Positions 10,880 through 22,250 of a stretch of DNA of 64,000 nt are shown here, in pieces. Under the pieces are notes generated by a model that was given only the letters and a program-made list of their open reading frames with translations, had not been told where the DNA came from and did not search any database. The first letter of the stretch is position 1. Each line of letters begins with the position of its first letter. Source of the stretch: Tethya wilhelma (taxonomy: Eukaryota; Porifera; Demospongiae; Tethyida; Tethyidae); assembly GCA_964030475.1 (NCBI GenBank), contig CAXIPT010000008.1, forward strand, positions 5,294,465 to 5,358,464, read 5' to 3'. A program made the translations under genes and the position numbers.

Positions 10880-12035
10880 GTGTGATATTAATCTCTAGCA
10901 TTCAATACGACAACAACAATGTACATTATTCCATGTCCTACCAGTGGTATAGGTCACACTAAAGCCCTGCTCCAGGTCAACAATGGCTGTCCTGATGGCT
11001 GCTAGAGAGACCACAGCGTTGTTGTACTCCACAAGTGCCTCTTTGTGCGTCAGAGACACCTGGATGCTGACCACGCCCTCCATGTCTCCCACGGTGGACT
11101 CGATGAGGTTCACGCAAGAGTGACACCTCGTGCCGTCAATCCCGATGCAACACGTCTGCAGCTTACCGACAGCCTGCACCACGGAGACTACATCACTTCC
11201 TGTTTCACAGGAAGTAGAGATTTTTGCTTCGAAACCGATTTCCTGTATTGCACTAGCCAGCGTGTTTGGGCTCGTCAATGAGGAGTCGTAAGAAATTGTT
11301 GCATTTTTATCGGCAAGTGAAACTTTGATATCGAGTACACCTTTCTCCTTGCCAATGTTTGTCTCAATGTTCTTCACACAAGACTGGCACACCATCCCCT
11401 CCACGTCAATCACAGTGACCCCCTTACCTCCAGTGGGGGGTTCATCGACACCCACTGGAGGAGATGATGTAATCTGCTCCTCTTCTGTCACTGGTACATC
11501 AATGGATGCTTTAACTTCACAGGGAGTGTGAGAGCAAGTTGTGAGCAGCTCTGTATCAAAACCCATGTCATATATCGTGGTTGAAACCTCCTCAGCAGTG
11601 AGTGTCTGGGGGTCATATTCAACAAACGCCTCCTTGTGTTCTAGAGATACCTTGACCCCCCACACACCAGCTGTCTTTGGCACTGTGCTCTCAATGAGCT
11701 GTACACAGGAGTTGCAAGTCATTCCTTCAACAGAGATCAAAGCCAGGCTGTGGTTTTTACCTAGAGGGGACGACACGTAGAAGATTCCATCACTTGGGTG
11801 ATCTTTCTCGTGTGTAGCTCTCAAGTTGGACGCAAACTGATGGTCAGTGATCGTTTTGGCGTCATAGCTGTAGGAAGTGATTCTGTCACGGACAGGCTCT
11901 TGGGCCAGACATCCTTCTAGCTGGCTGGGAGCGGTGAGAGAGTACACCAACACTTTGGAAACTTGTTTTGAAGCCATAACCATTCGTGACTGAATGAAGG
12001 CAGCGAGCTCTTCGTCCCTATTTATATCCATGTTC
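4071..12035 (-). CDS. ATP7: Copper-transporting P1B-type ATPase (ATP7A/B orthologue)
   Basis: Pumps Cu(I) into the secretory pathway or out of the cell. Exons, 5' to 3': 12035-10942 (ATG 12031), 10839-10706, 10541-10391, 10157-9991, 9778-9617, 9494-9276, 8956-8628, 8406-8279, 8029-7761, 6535-6275, 6188-6006, 5799-5590, 5476-5356, 5243-5011, 4796-4677, 4561-4341, 4260-4071. Phases agree and give 1395 residues (human ATP7B 1465). Five HMA domains carry GMTCNSC (about residue 103), GMVCQSC, GTRCHSC, GMTCSSC and GMTCSSS; the last has lost its second cysteine. The core shows SLITGEAMPV, the membrane motif [12 protein letters not shown], the phosphorylation site DKTGTLT, SEHPLG and [14 protein letters not shown]. 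The C terminus ends DTVV, a PDZ-type ligand like the DTAL of ATP7A. One exon pair is duplicated in the assembly (see 6444-8380). Confidence 0.96.
4921..4991. mobile_element. 71-bp foldback MITE-like insertion in ATP7 intron
   Basis: The ends are near-perfect inverted repeats: TAGCCTCGTTCCCAGG at the left pairs with CCTGGGAATGAGGCTA at the right, extending to about 23 bases with two mismatches. The element is flanked on both sides by the direct repeat CTGTTCATC (4912-4920 and 4992-5000), as expected for a 9-base target-site duplication. No coding capacity. Confidence 0.65.
5891..5920 (-). repeat. Intronic duplicate of an exon end plus splice donor
   Basis: Thirty bases that differ at two positions from 5996-6025, the 3' end of the ATP7 exon encoding TNFAKE together with its GTACGT donor. 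The copy lies about 105 bases into the following intron and could act as a decoy or alternative splice donor. Confidence 0.55.
6444..7426 (-). repeat. ATP7 exon block, extra copy (left)
   Basis: This block repeats 7428-8380 with scattered substitutions and small indels of allelic scale. It holds a second copy of the exon containing [14 protein letters not shown] (about 6764-7032) and a truncated copy of the exon encoding [17 protein letters not shown], ending at the single N at 7427. Read literally the gene would carry these exons twice. ATPases of this family have them once, so a haplotype duplicate in the assembly is the likely explanation. Confidence 0.75.
7428..8380 (-). repeat. ATP7 exon block (right copy)
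   Basis: Near-identical to 6444-7426 and continuous with the upstream exons of the gene. It starts directly after the single N at 7427, inside the exon encoding the extracellular/TM5 region. I used this copy for the 8406-8279 and 8029-7761 exons of the gene model. Confidence 0.75.
8409..8460 (+). repeat. (GA)n microsatellite serving as ATP7 polypyrimidine tract
   Basis: On the gene's strand this is (CT)n followed by CCTTGTAG, the acceptor of the exon at 8406. The repeat therefore forms the polypyrimidine tract. Confidence 0.7.
9781..9863 (+). repeat. (GA)n microsatellite at ATP7 splice acceptor and contig join
   Basis: About 80 bases of GA dinucleotide, (CT)n on the gene's strand, ending directly in the AG acceptor of the exon at 9778. 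A single N at 9864 marks a contig join at its far end. Confidence 0.75.
10844..10883 (+). repeat. (TG)n microsatellite at ATP7 splice acceptor
   Basis: On the gene's strand this is (CA)n running straight into the AG acceptor of the exon that begins at 10839. Confidence 0.7.
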
Positions 12036-12309
12036 CTGTACAGGAGTAATAGTACAATTATTTTCATTCAACGTTTCCAATAATTTATAATTTCCACAAA
12101 CTGTGTCACGTCAACTCCTCCTACTCATCACATGATCGGCTAATTGTCTATATCTGAACTTTGAACTTCAAAGGGGTGGAGCTGGATTGTGGTGTGGTGT
12201 GGGTGTGGCCAATGGCAATGTGCACAGGTCAGAAACTGAGAACAAAGGTCAAAACTAAATTTCTTCTCAGAGATTCATAATTTGGAGTGTGTAGTACAAC
12301 CAACCTGCC
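12036..12309. promoter_or_regulatory. Bidirectional promoter region, ATP7 / aminotransferase
   Basis: Only 274 bases separate the ATP7 5' exon (minus) from the aminotransferase ATG (plus), so both genes must use this interval or adjacent introns for transcription start. It has a GGTGTGGTGTGGGTGTGG run but no TATA box that I can see. Confidence 0.45.
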
Positions 12310-12637
12310 ATGGCTAGCAACAAGGCATTGACTCTCTTTGATCACGTACCTGATGACGTCACCAACCTTCAAATGGGTGCTCCACAGGAGAGCCAGCTGA
12401 AGGAGGCTGCTGAGATCCTCAGAGAGGCAGCTGTCCACAGAATGGTTTGTTGACAGCACTCTTTCTTGCCTGAATTCCCACTCAGTGATGGAATCATCCA
12501 CACACACACAGAGCCAGTCTGATTCCCAGTGGCTGATGCAGTATGGACCTGAACTTGGAGATCTCAAGTATCGTCAAGCTGTGGCCAAGTTTCTCACGGA
12601 ACAGTACCAGGCGCCAGTTGATGGGTGAGTAGAACAG

Positions 12638-12668
<31 letters not shown>

Positions 12669-15600
12669 GTCGCCATTTAGACCTTCAGTTCACCCTTGCT
12701 CTATATGCAGTGAGGACCTAGTGTCCAATGCTGGTGCTACTCAAGGCCTCCATTTGCTGGCGACAATTCTCTTCTCCCGAGATGATCTTGTCTTCACTAG
12801 CAACCCGACCTATTTTGTAGCCACCAAAGTCTTGTCTTCTGACCTTGGAATGAAAATAAAGTCAGGTATCCTTTTTTATGGCATGATGTAATGATGACAT
12901 CATCTTTACACTATTTCTTTAGTTGAAATGGATGAGCATGGGATGATACCAGAGGACCTGGAGAGAGTGCTTGAAGCTAACAAGGACTACCAACCTCGAG
13001 AAATTACTCCTAAGAAGCCATATTGGGCCATCCTCTATGTCATACCAACCTTCCACAACCCCTGTGGCATGTGCTGGCCCCCAGGTACGTGTGTGTGTGT
13101 GTTGGGGGAGGGGTCACACAAGGCTGTGAAAACTGTCTTACTAATGACTGTTCCATCTTGTTGCTGATGTTGTCATGAAACAAAGAAGCAGTGTGATGAG
13201 GAAGCTTCTAATGCTGTCATTTTGTCTCTCTCTCATTCTATAGAACGTTGTGAGAAGATTGTGGAAATTGCTCGGAAGTACAACCTCCTTGTAATTGCAG
13301 ACGATGTCTACAACCTTCTCTACTATGGCAGCTCTCCACCTACCAGACTCTTTCAGTTTGATAAAAAGTGAGCTAATAATCATGAGCTATTGTCAGAAGA
13401 TAACCTTTCATATCTTCTTTGGTGTCATCCCTCCACCTACCCACCACGACATAGGACTGATCCAGGCTACAAAGGAAATGTGGTGTCAAACGGAAGTTTT
13501 GCTAAAATTTTCGGTCCTGGAATGAGGCTAGGTTGGATGGAGCTGCCACCGACTGTGAAGGTCATAGCTGAGGAGAGTGGAGTGCTCAGGAGCAGTGGAG
13601 CTGTCAACCATACCATCTCTGGGATCATGGAGAGTGTCATCTCACTGGGTCTGCTCTCAAAACTCTTGGACACTTCCAGGCCTTGTTTGAAGGTAATGGA
13701 AGTTTGTAGCATTGTGTGGTATTAATTTATGCTCTAAATTTTGTTTTACAGGAGAAGTTTGAAGTTGTGAGTGATGCTTTGAGGAACAAACTACCAACTG
13801 CATCATTTGCACAACCAAAGGTAAGTTTATGGGTGCCCCTGACCATTAGTTTTTAATTAATAAGCATTATTATTAAGCCTCGGCGCGTGCGTAGCATGTG
13901 CAGAGGGTTACGGTAGTTGTTTTGTCTGTCTGTCTGTCCCATCGAAATCTCAAGAAAGACAGCTGTAGTTCTTGAGTTTTGAGGCTTTTGTGCTTCATTG
14001 AGCGAGCGCTTAGCTTCGAGGCCACGCCTACTAATTTGGTGTGCGTTATCTAGAATTTGTGTTGCTGAGGTCCAATGCTGCATGGCTCTTTGCATGCATG
14101 GCTGTTGGTTATAGTGTTGTTTGGCAAGACAGACATGAGTTGGTCTGCTTTCTATGTAAGCATGTAGGGCATGCAAAGACTTTACACAAGCTATAGATCA
14201 TTATAGCTAATGCATCTGTGGTTAGCTAGGCTCTTACTGAGGCCCAGCTCAGTGCTAGACTTTGACGGCAGCTGAGTATTCCAATGCATGTACATAACCG
14301 TAGCAGAGCTCATCTGGTTTATAGTCTGTAACATGTGCTGCTTCACCATAGCCGTGTTAGCTATGCCGGCCACTATATAGATGGATCATAGCCTGTAGTT
14401 TTGAAGTTTTCAGTGATACTGAGTTATGTTACACTCTTTTACACTGTAATGATGCATATAAGTATGGTAGCTAGTTGAGTGTGCCTCGGTGCCTTCATTT
14501 TAATGAGGAAAGGTTCTTGGGTTCTCTACTAGTTTTAATGGGAAAAGGTTCTTGGGTTCTCCACTAGTTTTAGTGGGAAAGGTTCTTGGGTTCTCCACTA
14601 GTTTTAGTGGGAAAGGTTCTTNNNNNNNNNNNNNNNNNNNNNNNNNNNNNNNNNNNNNNNNNNNNNNNNNNNNNNNNNNNNNNNNNNNNNNNNNNNGTGC
14701 CTTCATTTTAATGAGAAAAGGTTCTTGAGTTCTCCACTAGTTTTAGTGGGAAAAGGTTCTTGGGTTCTCCACTAGTTTTAGTGGGAAAGGTTCTTGGATT
14801 CTCCACTAGTTTTAGTGGGAAAGGTTCTTGGGTTCTCCACTAGTTATAATGGGAAAGGTTCTTAGGTTCTCCAGTAGTTTTAATGAGAAAAGGTTCTTGG
14901 GTTCTCCACTAGTTTTAGTGGGCAAAGGTTCTTGGGTTCTCCACTAGTTTTAGTGGGAAAGGTTCTTGGGTTCTCCACTAGTTTTAGTGGGAAAGGTTCT
15001 TGGGTTCTCCAGTATAGTTATAATGGGAAAGGTTCTTAAAGAGGGAGTGGCCTGGGTACGAGGCTAACGAAACCCGTGCAGAGGGTTACGGTAGTCGTTT
15101 TGTCTGTGTGTCTGTTACTAGATTATCTGAAGAATGGCAGCTCCATGGTACAAACAGAAGGTACTTACGTTCATGAATCAGAATTATCTAGAAATATGTT
15201 GTGTAGAATCTTGCAAAATGCTGTAGTTTCTGAGATTTGAGGCTTTTGTGCTTCCCAGAACGCTTACGGCTTAGCTTCGAAACCGCACCCACGATCATGC
15301 CCCATGTAGTGTGCGTTATCTAGAATTACAGTTGGCCTGCTGCTTCATCACAGAGATGTGGTGGTGGCTGTACGGACAGTGTCACTGTGTGCCTATAGGT
15401 GATTATTTTCTAATACATTGACTCATAGTACTCATACATGTAGCTATGATACACTCTTTTACACAGCATAATATGCATACAAGTGCACTAGCTAGTTGTC
15501 AATGAGTGTGCCGAGGCTTGTGCAGCATCGGTGCTTTCATTTTAATAAAGCACTCCATTATTTTTCTTCTATAGGGTGGTTACTTCATGTGGATCAAACT

Positions 15601-15946
15601 ACCCAAAGGAGTTTATGGGGACGGTAATAAGCCCAATAGTTTAATAATTTATTGTAATCTATGATTGTGAGTGACTTTTGCAGATGTCTTTCAAGAGTGC
15701 AACAAGGCTAAAGTGAGAATCCTTCCTGGACACCTGTAAGATTATCATTGCATCAACTTTTATTCTTCTTGCTGTGATTATTGATCATTATTCCCCGGCC
15801 GTTTTATTGATTTATTCAGAGCATCTCCGAAAGGTGAATTCAAGGACTGTATCAGAATCAGTCTATCATTCTACAGCAAAGAGGTCCTTCTTGATGCTGT
15901 GGACAAGATTGTGGCAGCTGTTGGCAAGCTACAAGCATCGCAATAA
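12310..15946 (+). CDS. PLP-dependent class I/II aminotransferase (2-aminoadipate/kynurenine type)
   Basis: Transfers an amino group using pyridoxal phosphate. Ten exons in consistent phase: 12310-12444, 12530-12624, 12711-12865, 12923-13084, 13244-13367, 13455-13692, 13752-13820, 15575-15623, 15684-15735, 15820-15946, giving 401 residues, normal for the fold. Landmarks are QYGPELGDLKYRQAVAKFL (N-terminal), SNAGATQGLHLLATI (cofactor phosphate loop), PTFHNPCG (ring-stacking Asn), ADDVYNLLYYG, then SFAKIFGPGMRLGW whose lysine (about residue 241) is the expected Schiff-base lysine, and CIRISLSFY with the substrate-carboxylate arginine. Overall it is closest to the 2-aminoadipate-transaminase-like proteins of fungi and invertebrates; substrate not determinable. 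The exon 2 acceptor is the least certain boundary. Intron 7 is inflated to 1.75 kb by repeats. Confidence 0.85.
13872..15560. mobile_element. Non-autonomous repeat element(s) filling an aminotransferase intron
   Basis: The left end reads AAGCCTCGGCGCGTGCG and the right end contains GTGCCGAGGCTTGTGC, whose reverse complement matches it, so the termini are imperfect inverted repeats. The block GTGCAGAGGGTTACGGTAG is present at about 13899 and again at about 15076, suggesting two nested or tandem copies interrupted by the minisatellite at 14507-15040. A relative sits at 61017-61670. No transposase is visible. Confidence 0.5.
14507..15040. repeat. Minisatellite, ~33-base hairpin-forming units, with assembly gap
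   Basis: At least thirteen head-to-tail units of consensus AAGGTTCTTGGGTTCTCCAC followed by TAGTTTTAGTGGG. Each unit contains the palindrome CCACTAGTTTTAGTGG, able to form a 6-bp stem. Units vary by one to three bases, and some have an extra A in the AAAGG run. The array is broken by 75 Ns at 14622-14696, so its true length is unknown. It lies inside an intron. Confidence 0.85.
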
Positions 15947-16017
15947 AACAATTTAGGTGGAACAAAACTGTTAGCAATACACTGTCATTATTTTGATATT
16001 CTTGATATTGAAATTTG

Positions 16018-16998
16018 TTAGACATTTTGTAATGAATTGGATGAAATCAGTACTATCTTAGATTTGAGTCCGCTGGCCACACCTCCTTCAGGGATAACAT
16101 AGTCAGCTGGGCTGGATCGCTTTGGGTCAACCTCGTTAAGATTCTGGCAGCTCTCCATTAGGTCCTTGTATCCCCAGAGAGACATTCGAGCACTCTTACC
16201 ATGCCTTGCAAACACAAACAATCGATCACGATCATTTTCAGTCAGCCATGAGGAGAAATAGGAGGAAAGAAATGAGTCCTTGTGCTCTTGCATAACACTG
16301 TAGTGCCTTGAGCTCTGTTTACACCAGTCTAATGGCCCCGGGCTAGTACTTCTATCAGTTAGAACTACTGCAAACCCAACTAAGAGACACCAGTGAGCTT
16401 TGTGACCATTTGCTTGACATGGAGAATGATTCTTGTCCGCATCATACGGCACAAGGATAGCTGCATTGTCACACAACAGTACCTCGAGGAGCTCTTTGGT
16501 TGGGAACATACCAATGTCTAGTATCTTTGCACCACATTGAAGGTGACCTTCCACAATGTCTCGAACATATTCCACTGAAAAGAGTTCTCCTTGTTTTGAT
16601 AGACCTCGCAGCTGTGCATATCTCAGCAGAGATACAGGATGTCTTGGACTCTCTTCATCCACCCTGCCACTTTCAGTATTGCTAGACATCAATTCATGTG
16701 CCATTGACAATGCAGTGAGTCCACACATGGGACCATTCTGAATGACAGGAGTGACTCCTCTAACACATGTAACCACTGCTGGTCTCTCATCATGACTACT
16801 GGTGGACTCTGGTGACAGTGAGCCACTGCCTGAAGGGAAAAGGTCTTTGAGAGCAAATTCCACTAAAGAATCCACTTCTTCTTCGAGTTTTAGCGCTTCT
16901 TTGAAATAATTGTGACATTTTTCATCTCTTCTCGGAGACTTTACTAGTCCTGCTAACGCTGGAGCCGGGGGAGGGAGTGATGGAACAGACATGGGCAT
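16018..16998 (-). CDS. ACTMAP: Actin maturation protease (C19orf54/UPF0692 family)
   Basis: Cysteine aminopeptidase that removes the acetylated N-terminal residue of actin to give mature actin. Single uninterrupted exon, 326 residues from an ATG at 16998, close to the length of the human protein. The catalytic-cysteine region reads IQNGPMCGLTALSMAHEL, matching the family's Q-x-GPxCGL signature. The histidine region reads CQANGHKAHWCLLVGF, the family's GHKAHW block. Also conserved are the proline-rich N terminus (SLPPPAPAL), QGELFSVEYVRDI, LVPYDADKNHSPCQ and the C-terminal YVIPEGGVASGL. The human proline-rich start, which binds profilin, is shorter here but present. The gene is divergent from the phosphodiesterase with only 88 bases between start codons. 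Identification by family motifs is strong; activity is inferred. Confidence 0.9.
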   Translation of the reverse strand: MPMSVPSLPPPAPALAGLVKSPRRDEKCHNYFKEALKLEEEVDSLVEFALKDLFPSGSGSLSPESTSSHDERPAVVTCVRGVTPVIQNGPMCGLTALSMAHELMSSNTESGRVDEESPRHPVSLLRYAQLRGLSKQGELFSVEYVRDIVEGHLQCGAKILDIGMFPTKELLEVLLCDNAAILVPYDADKNHSPCQANGHKAHWCLLVGFAVVLTDRSTSPGPLDWCKQSSRHYSVMQEHKDSFLSSYFSSWLTENDRDRLFVFARHGKSARMSLWGYKDLMESCQNLNEVDPKRSSPADYVIPEGGVASGLKSKIVLISSNSLQNV

Positions 16999-17086
16999 TT
17001 GTATTCTAATTAATGCGCACCATGTTTATTATCACTAATTGGGAGTTTCCGGAAGCCGTACAGATCCACCCACAAAGAAGATTGTG
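16999..17086. promoter_or_regulatory. Very short divergent intergenic region
   Basis: Only 88 bases lie between the ACTMAP ATG (minus) and the first plausible phosphodiesterase ATG (plus), so the two transcription units must share or overlap promoters unless an upstream phosphodiesterase exon was missed. Confidence 0.35.
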
Positions 17087-20000
17087 ATGGAGTTGCCCTT
17101 GAAAGAGACGAGCCCCCCTAGCTCTGTTCCATCGCATGTGGAGCGAACATTATCACCTGCAAGTCCGTCAAAATATGATTTCTTGTTGAGACGTCCTTCT
17201 GCTATTTTAGAGACGCAATTTGAGGTAAACAGCAACGTGATTTTATCAGTAGATACATAAGTTACTACAAAAACAATGGTTTATGTAATTAACTGACGCA
17301 CTTTTGGAACAAGCATACGTCACAGAAACATTGTAAACACGCAAGATTCGCCAATGTCAAAGACTTATAAAAACACTGAGCTTGTGCCACTACGTAATCG
17401 TGTAGTAGAGCATGCCACGCACCCAGTAACTTCCTAGAATAGTGAGGCACTATAAAAACCATCTCTCTGGGGATTAGAAGATTTAGTTGGATCAAACTTT
17501 TGTGCAGTAGGTCGCGCGCCATTTACTGATGGAGGTATTTCAGTGGTGGGAGAATGGTAAAGAGGAGACACTTGAGGTGTGTGTGTGGGGGGGTCAGTGA
17601 CCCTTGAAGGAGTTCATTCTCATCATGGTCTTTTTGTTCTCATTTTGTGGTGGCATGAAGGTCACAGTGCATGCATGTATGCCTGCATTCTTGAATGACT
17701 GCCAGACTCTGTAATACTGTTATGATGTATGGTAATGTATCACTACTGTCACATTTACAAGCATGAATGCACACACACACATGTATGCATTCACCTGCCC
17801 TCTCCAGGATGCTATTCTCAGCATATGTTCGGCCACTTCAGCTGTTGAATTCAGGGCCACTGTGACACATGCCCTGTATCTAGCACTCCCTGCTGTGGTA
17901 AGTTTACTGCCAACGTTTTAAATCAACTAGCTGAGTTCATATTATTTCCACAGAAACAATCTTTGGTGCTGTTCTTGGATCTTGAAGGTCAGGAGTTGGC
18001 CTATTTTGAGTCGGACACTTACTGTATCCCCATGACAAAATCAGGAGTGGTTTGGTATGTGATTGTAATCATTTGTGTGTTCACTTATGCATGCAATGCC
18101 CCACCCCCTCACACACAGGGAAGCCGTCAGAAGGAGAGTGCCTGAGGTGTCTAAGCTAGCCATTCCAGAGGATGATCCAATTCGAAGGCTCCTTCCCGAT
18201 CTCCCGCCACTGGATAAACAGCAAGTGGGTGAGTTACAGTACATCTGCTGATAGCCCAATGCTTTCAATTTCAGTAATTCAATTTTTGATCTACATTTTC
18301 CGTTATTTACTTCTGACTGTACATTTGTTTACTGTCAATAATAATTTTCTGACTTCAATGTATACAGTGTTGATCAACCCCATTGTGGAGAAGAAACAAC
18401 ACAGGGTCATTGCACTCTTGATGGTGAGGCAGACGAGAATGGAATAATGGGAATGGGACTTGGAATTACCTGTCCATTGCAGGCTGTGTGTGATGAACCC
18501 ACATCAGTTCACATGGAGAGATTGAAGTGGTTGGAACGCAACGTCCTAGTGGCTGCCTCCAGGGTCCTCAAGCACGTGGCTGCCGAGAGAGAGAGAACAA
18601 GAGCTGAGAGCATGCTGCATGTGTGTGGTGACCTCATTGATCTTGACACAGTCACACTCTCTGTGAAGATACTCAAACNCTGTGACACATGCCCTGTATC
18701 TAGCACTCCCTGCTGTGGTAAGTTTACTGTCAACATTTTAAACCGACCATATAGCTGAGTTTATATTTAATATTTCCACAGAAACAATCTTTGGTGCTGT
18801 TCTTGGATCTTGAAGGTCAGGAGTTGGCCTATTTTGATTCGGACACCCACTGTATCCCCATGACAAAATCAGGAGTGGTTTGGTATGTGATTGTAATCAT
18901 TAGTGTGTTCACTCATGCATGCAATGCCCCACCCCCCCACACACAGGGAAGCCGTCAGAAGGAGAGTGCCTGAGGTGTCTAAGCTAGCCATTCCAGAGGA
19001 TGATCCAATTCGAAGGCTCCTTCCCGATCTCCAGCCACTGGATAAACAGCAAGTGGGTGAGTTACAGTACATCATCTGATAGCCCAACGCTTTCAATTTC
19101 AGTAATTCATTTTTTGATCTGCATTTTCCATTATTTACTTCTGACTGTACATTTGTTTACCATCAATAATAATTTTCTAACTACATGTATGTATACAGTG
19201 TTGATCAACCCCATTGTGGAGAAGAAACAACACAGGGTCATTGCGCTCTTGATGGTGAGGCAGAGGAGAATGGAATAATGGGAATGGGACTTGGAATTAC
19301 CTGTCCATTGCAGGCTGTGTGTGATGAACCCACATCAGTTCACATGGAGAGACTGAAGTGGTTGGAACGCAACGTCCTAGTGGCTGCCTCCAGGGTCCTC
19401 AAGCATGTGGCTGCCGAGAGAGAGAGAACAAGAGCTGAAAGCATGCTGCATGTGTGTGGCGACCTCATTGATCTTGACACGGTCACACTCTCTGTGAAGA
19501 TACTCAAACATGTTAGTTGATGTTAGCTGTAATAGCATGGTTGGTTACATAGCTAATGGAGTCAAAACACGTCCATCTGTTTTCTCTACTCCTGGTCAGC
19601 TGAAGGAAATCCTCAAAGCTGAAATGTGTTGTCTCTTTCTCCTTGATGAAGGCACCCGCGAACTAGTGTGTCAGGTACGTATGAGCTGGGTCACATTGCT
19701 GTCACATGACCACTGTATGTAGATCGCATGATCCACTTGTCTCTCATTCCAAAGGTTCTTAATCAAAGCCCCCTCAACAAGGAGGTCAGGGTTCCAGTAA
19801 GTGAGCAATTGATGCAATCTGTAGAATTAAACTTCCCATCCATTTTATTTTGATCTCTCCACACTGCATAGATCACCTCTGAGAGCCTCTATGGGAGGTG
19901 CTACCTTACAGCAGAAGCAATGAACATTGCAGATGTTTCCAAGGTAGCCAACTGACCAGATTATTGCAACTTAATTTTACTATGTTTGCTTACATGTACA

Positions 20001-22202
20001 CTCTGTGTCACGTTCAGGATGTTAGGTTCAACCCTTCAGTGGATATTGTGAATGGTAAGTTGGTTGTCCATGCTCATGTTTCTTGGCACCACCTCTATCC
20101 CTGCCCGTCAACTTGTCTCTCTCAGACTATGAGCCATCCTCAATGCTATGTCTTCCTGTGGTCACACAGAGAGAGGGCCCTAACAACAGCGTCATTGCCG
20201 TTGCTGTGGCCTGCGATAAACAAGGACCTACAAAATTGTAAGATTAGCACAAATAAATTAATTTTAAATAAGTTTTTCAGTTGGTTTGCATTTGTGCTAG
20301 ATTCTCCTCCCGTGATCAAGACAATATGAGTTTCGTTCTCCGGTTTTGTTCCTCCGTTCTGGCCAACACTCTTGCCTTCCAACGGGAGATCACTCTCAAG
20401 AAACAGAACCAAGCTCTCCTGCAAGTTGCAAAGAATCTGTTCAGCAATTTGAGTGAGTCACAGCATGACTGTCAGCATGGTGCAGTTATAACTCAAGTTA
20501 TGACCAATGTACATGTGCAGTTATAGCTATGGTGGCCCTGAAGGTTCAAACTGATTTTGCTAACCGATTTTTAATCTAAGCTATTTTTACTCCCTTCTAA
20601 GTGATTTTTATCAAACCGATTTTTGATCTAAGCTATTTTCAATCCCTTCTAAGAGATTTTCATCTAAGCCATTTTGTATCAAAGCCGTTTTCATCTAAGC
20701 CCTAGCCTTAGCCTTAGACTTGGAAAAAAATCACTTAGCCCTAGCCCTAGATGAAAATGCCTTAGACTATAAATAGCCCTAGCCCTAGAGATGAAAATGC
20801 CCTAGACTAAAATAGCCCTAGCCCTAGAGATGAAAATGCCCTAGACTAAAATAGCCCTAGCCCTAGAGATGAAAATGCCTTAGACTAAATAGCCCTAGCC
20901 CTAGATAAAAACACCACATATAACTCAGGTTATGACCAATGTACATAGGCAGTTATAACTCAAGTTATGACCAATGTACCACAGTCAGCTAGGTGCATAC
21001 TTGGTAATTCACATGATGTTGCACATGAACAGGTGAAAAGGATGTACTCCTAAAAGAGATTATGATTGAAGCTCGGCAGCTAACCAAGGCAGAGAAGTGA
21101 GTTGAGCCAGCATCCACTCATCACCTTGGCTATTATCTTACTCCATTTAATCCACTCGTGCAGTTGCTCCCTCTTTCTCCTTGATGAAAAGCGTCAGGAA
21201 CTCGTTGCCACGGTCTTTGACAGCCACCTACCGGACAAGAAAGAAACACTTCGTATCAAAGTTGATCAAGGTATCGCTGGGTATGTGGCTAGATCTGGCA
21301 AACTAGTCAACATTCAAGATGCTTACAAGCACCCCAAGTTCTTCAAGGACGTTGACAAGAACACTGGGTTTCATACAAAGAACATGCTGTGTTTCCCCAT
21401 CAAGGACAATAGGGGGTGTGTCATAGGCGTGGCCGAACTCGTCAACAAGACAGACGGTATGTTAGTGTGTGTTTGATAACATGTGTCATGTTTTTAATGT
21501 GGCTTTGATTCACCAACTAGGCAACTTTTTCACAAAGTACGATGAAGAGCTAGCGATGTCCTTCTCTGTGTACTGCGGCATCAGCATCTATCAGGTATAA
21601 TGTGCTGAGCTAGCCTCATATACCAGGCCTTCCCCACTATATATGCCTGTTGCTAAGCACTTAGCTGGTTTACAAGGCTACTGTATGATCACGATGTTGT
21701 CTCTGTGTTAACTATTGTGCCTCTAAATACCATATATTACAGTCCCAGCTGTACAATAGGATAACAGAGTCTAAAGTGAGAAGCAAGCTGGCTACGGAGC
21801 TCATGGTCTACCATATGCAGGCGAGTCATGCCACATTGTGGTGCAATGGTGTAAATTAGTTTGATCTCTTCTTTTCTTAGGTTTCAGCTGAAGAAGAGGA
21901 GAAGCTGGTAGCTACAAAGGTCAAACCTTGCGTTGAGTTCCATCAGGACTTTACAAGTTTTGTTCACTCCCCCCGTGGGGTGCCTGATGCTGAGACTCCT
22001 GTGGTGAGGGGGAGCTAGCTAGCTGCGGCAGGGGGGGGTTGAAACGATTGATTTGGCATATAATTTTATTGCATTGATCTCCATTTCCAGGCCGTGTTGA
22101 GTATGATGACAGACATGGGACTGATTAGCAAATGGAAACTGGAACAATCCACACTGGCCAGGTAGAAGCAAACCTCATACAATTTAGATTGTGTAAATCT
22201 AA

Positions 22203-22250
<48 letters not shown>

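Noticed and set aside
14507..15040. CRISPR-like regular repeat array
   Set aside because: Units are head-to-tail without unique spacers, lie inside an intron of an animal gene and vary between copies; it is a minisatellite.
17039..17086. Upstream in-frame start for the phosphodiesterase
   Set aside because: The frame is open but begins with TTG, not ATG; the first ATG in frame is at 17087.
20740..20905. Interstitial telomere repeat
   Set aside because: The unit is CCCTAG within a 39-base minisatellite, not the animal telomere repeat TTAGGG/CCCTAA in tandem.
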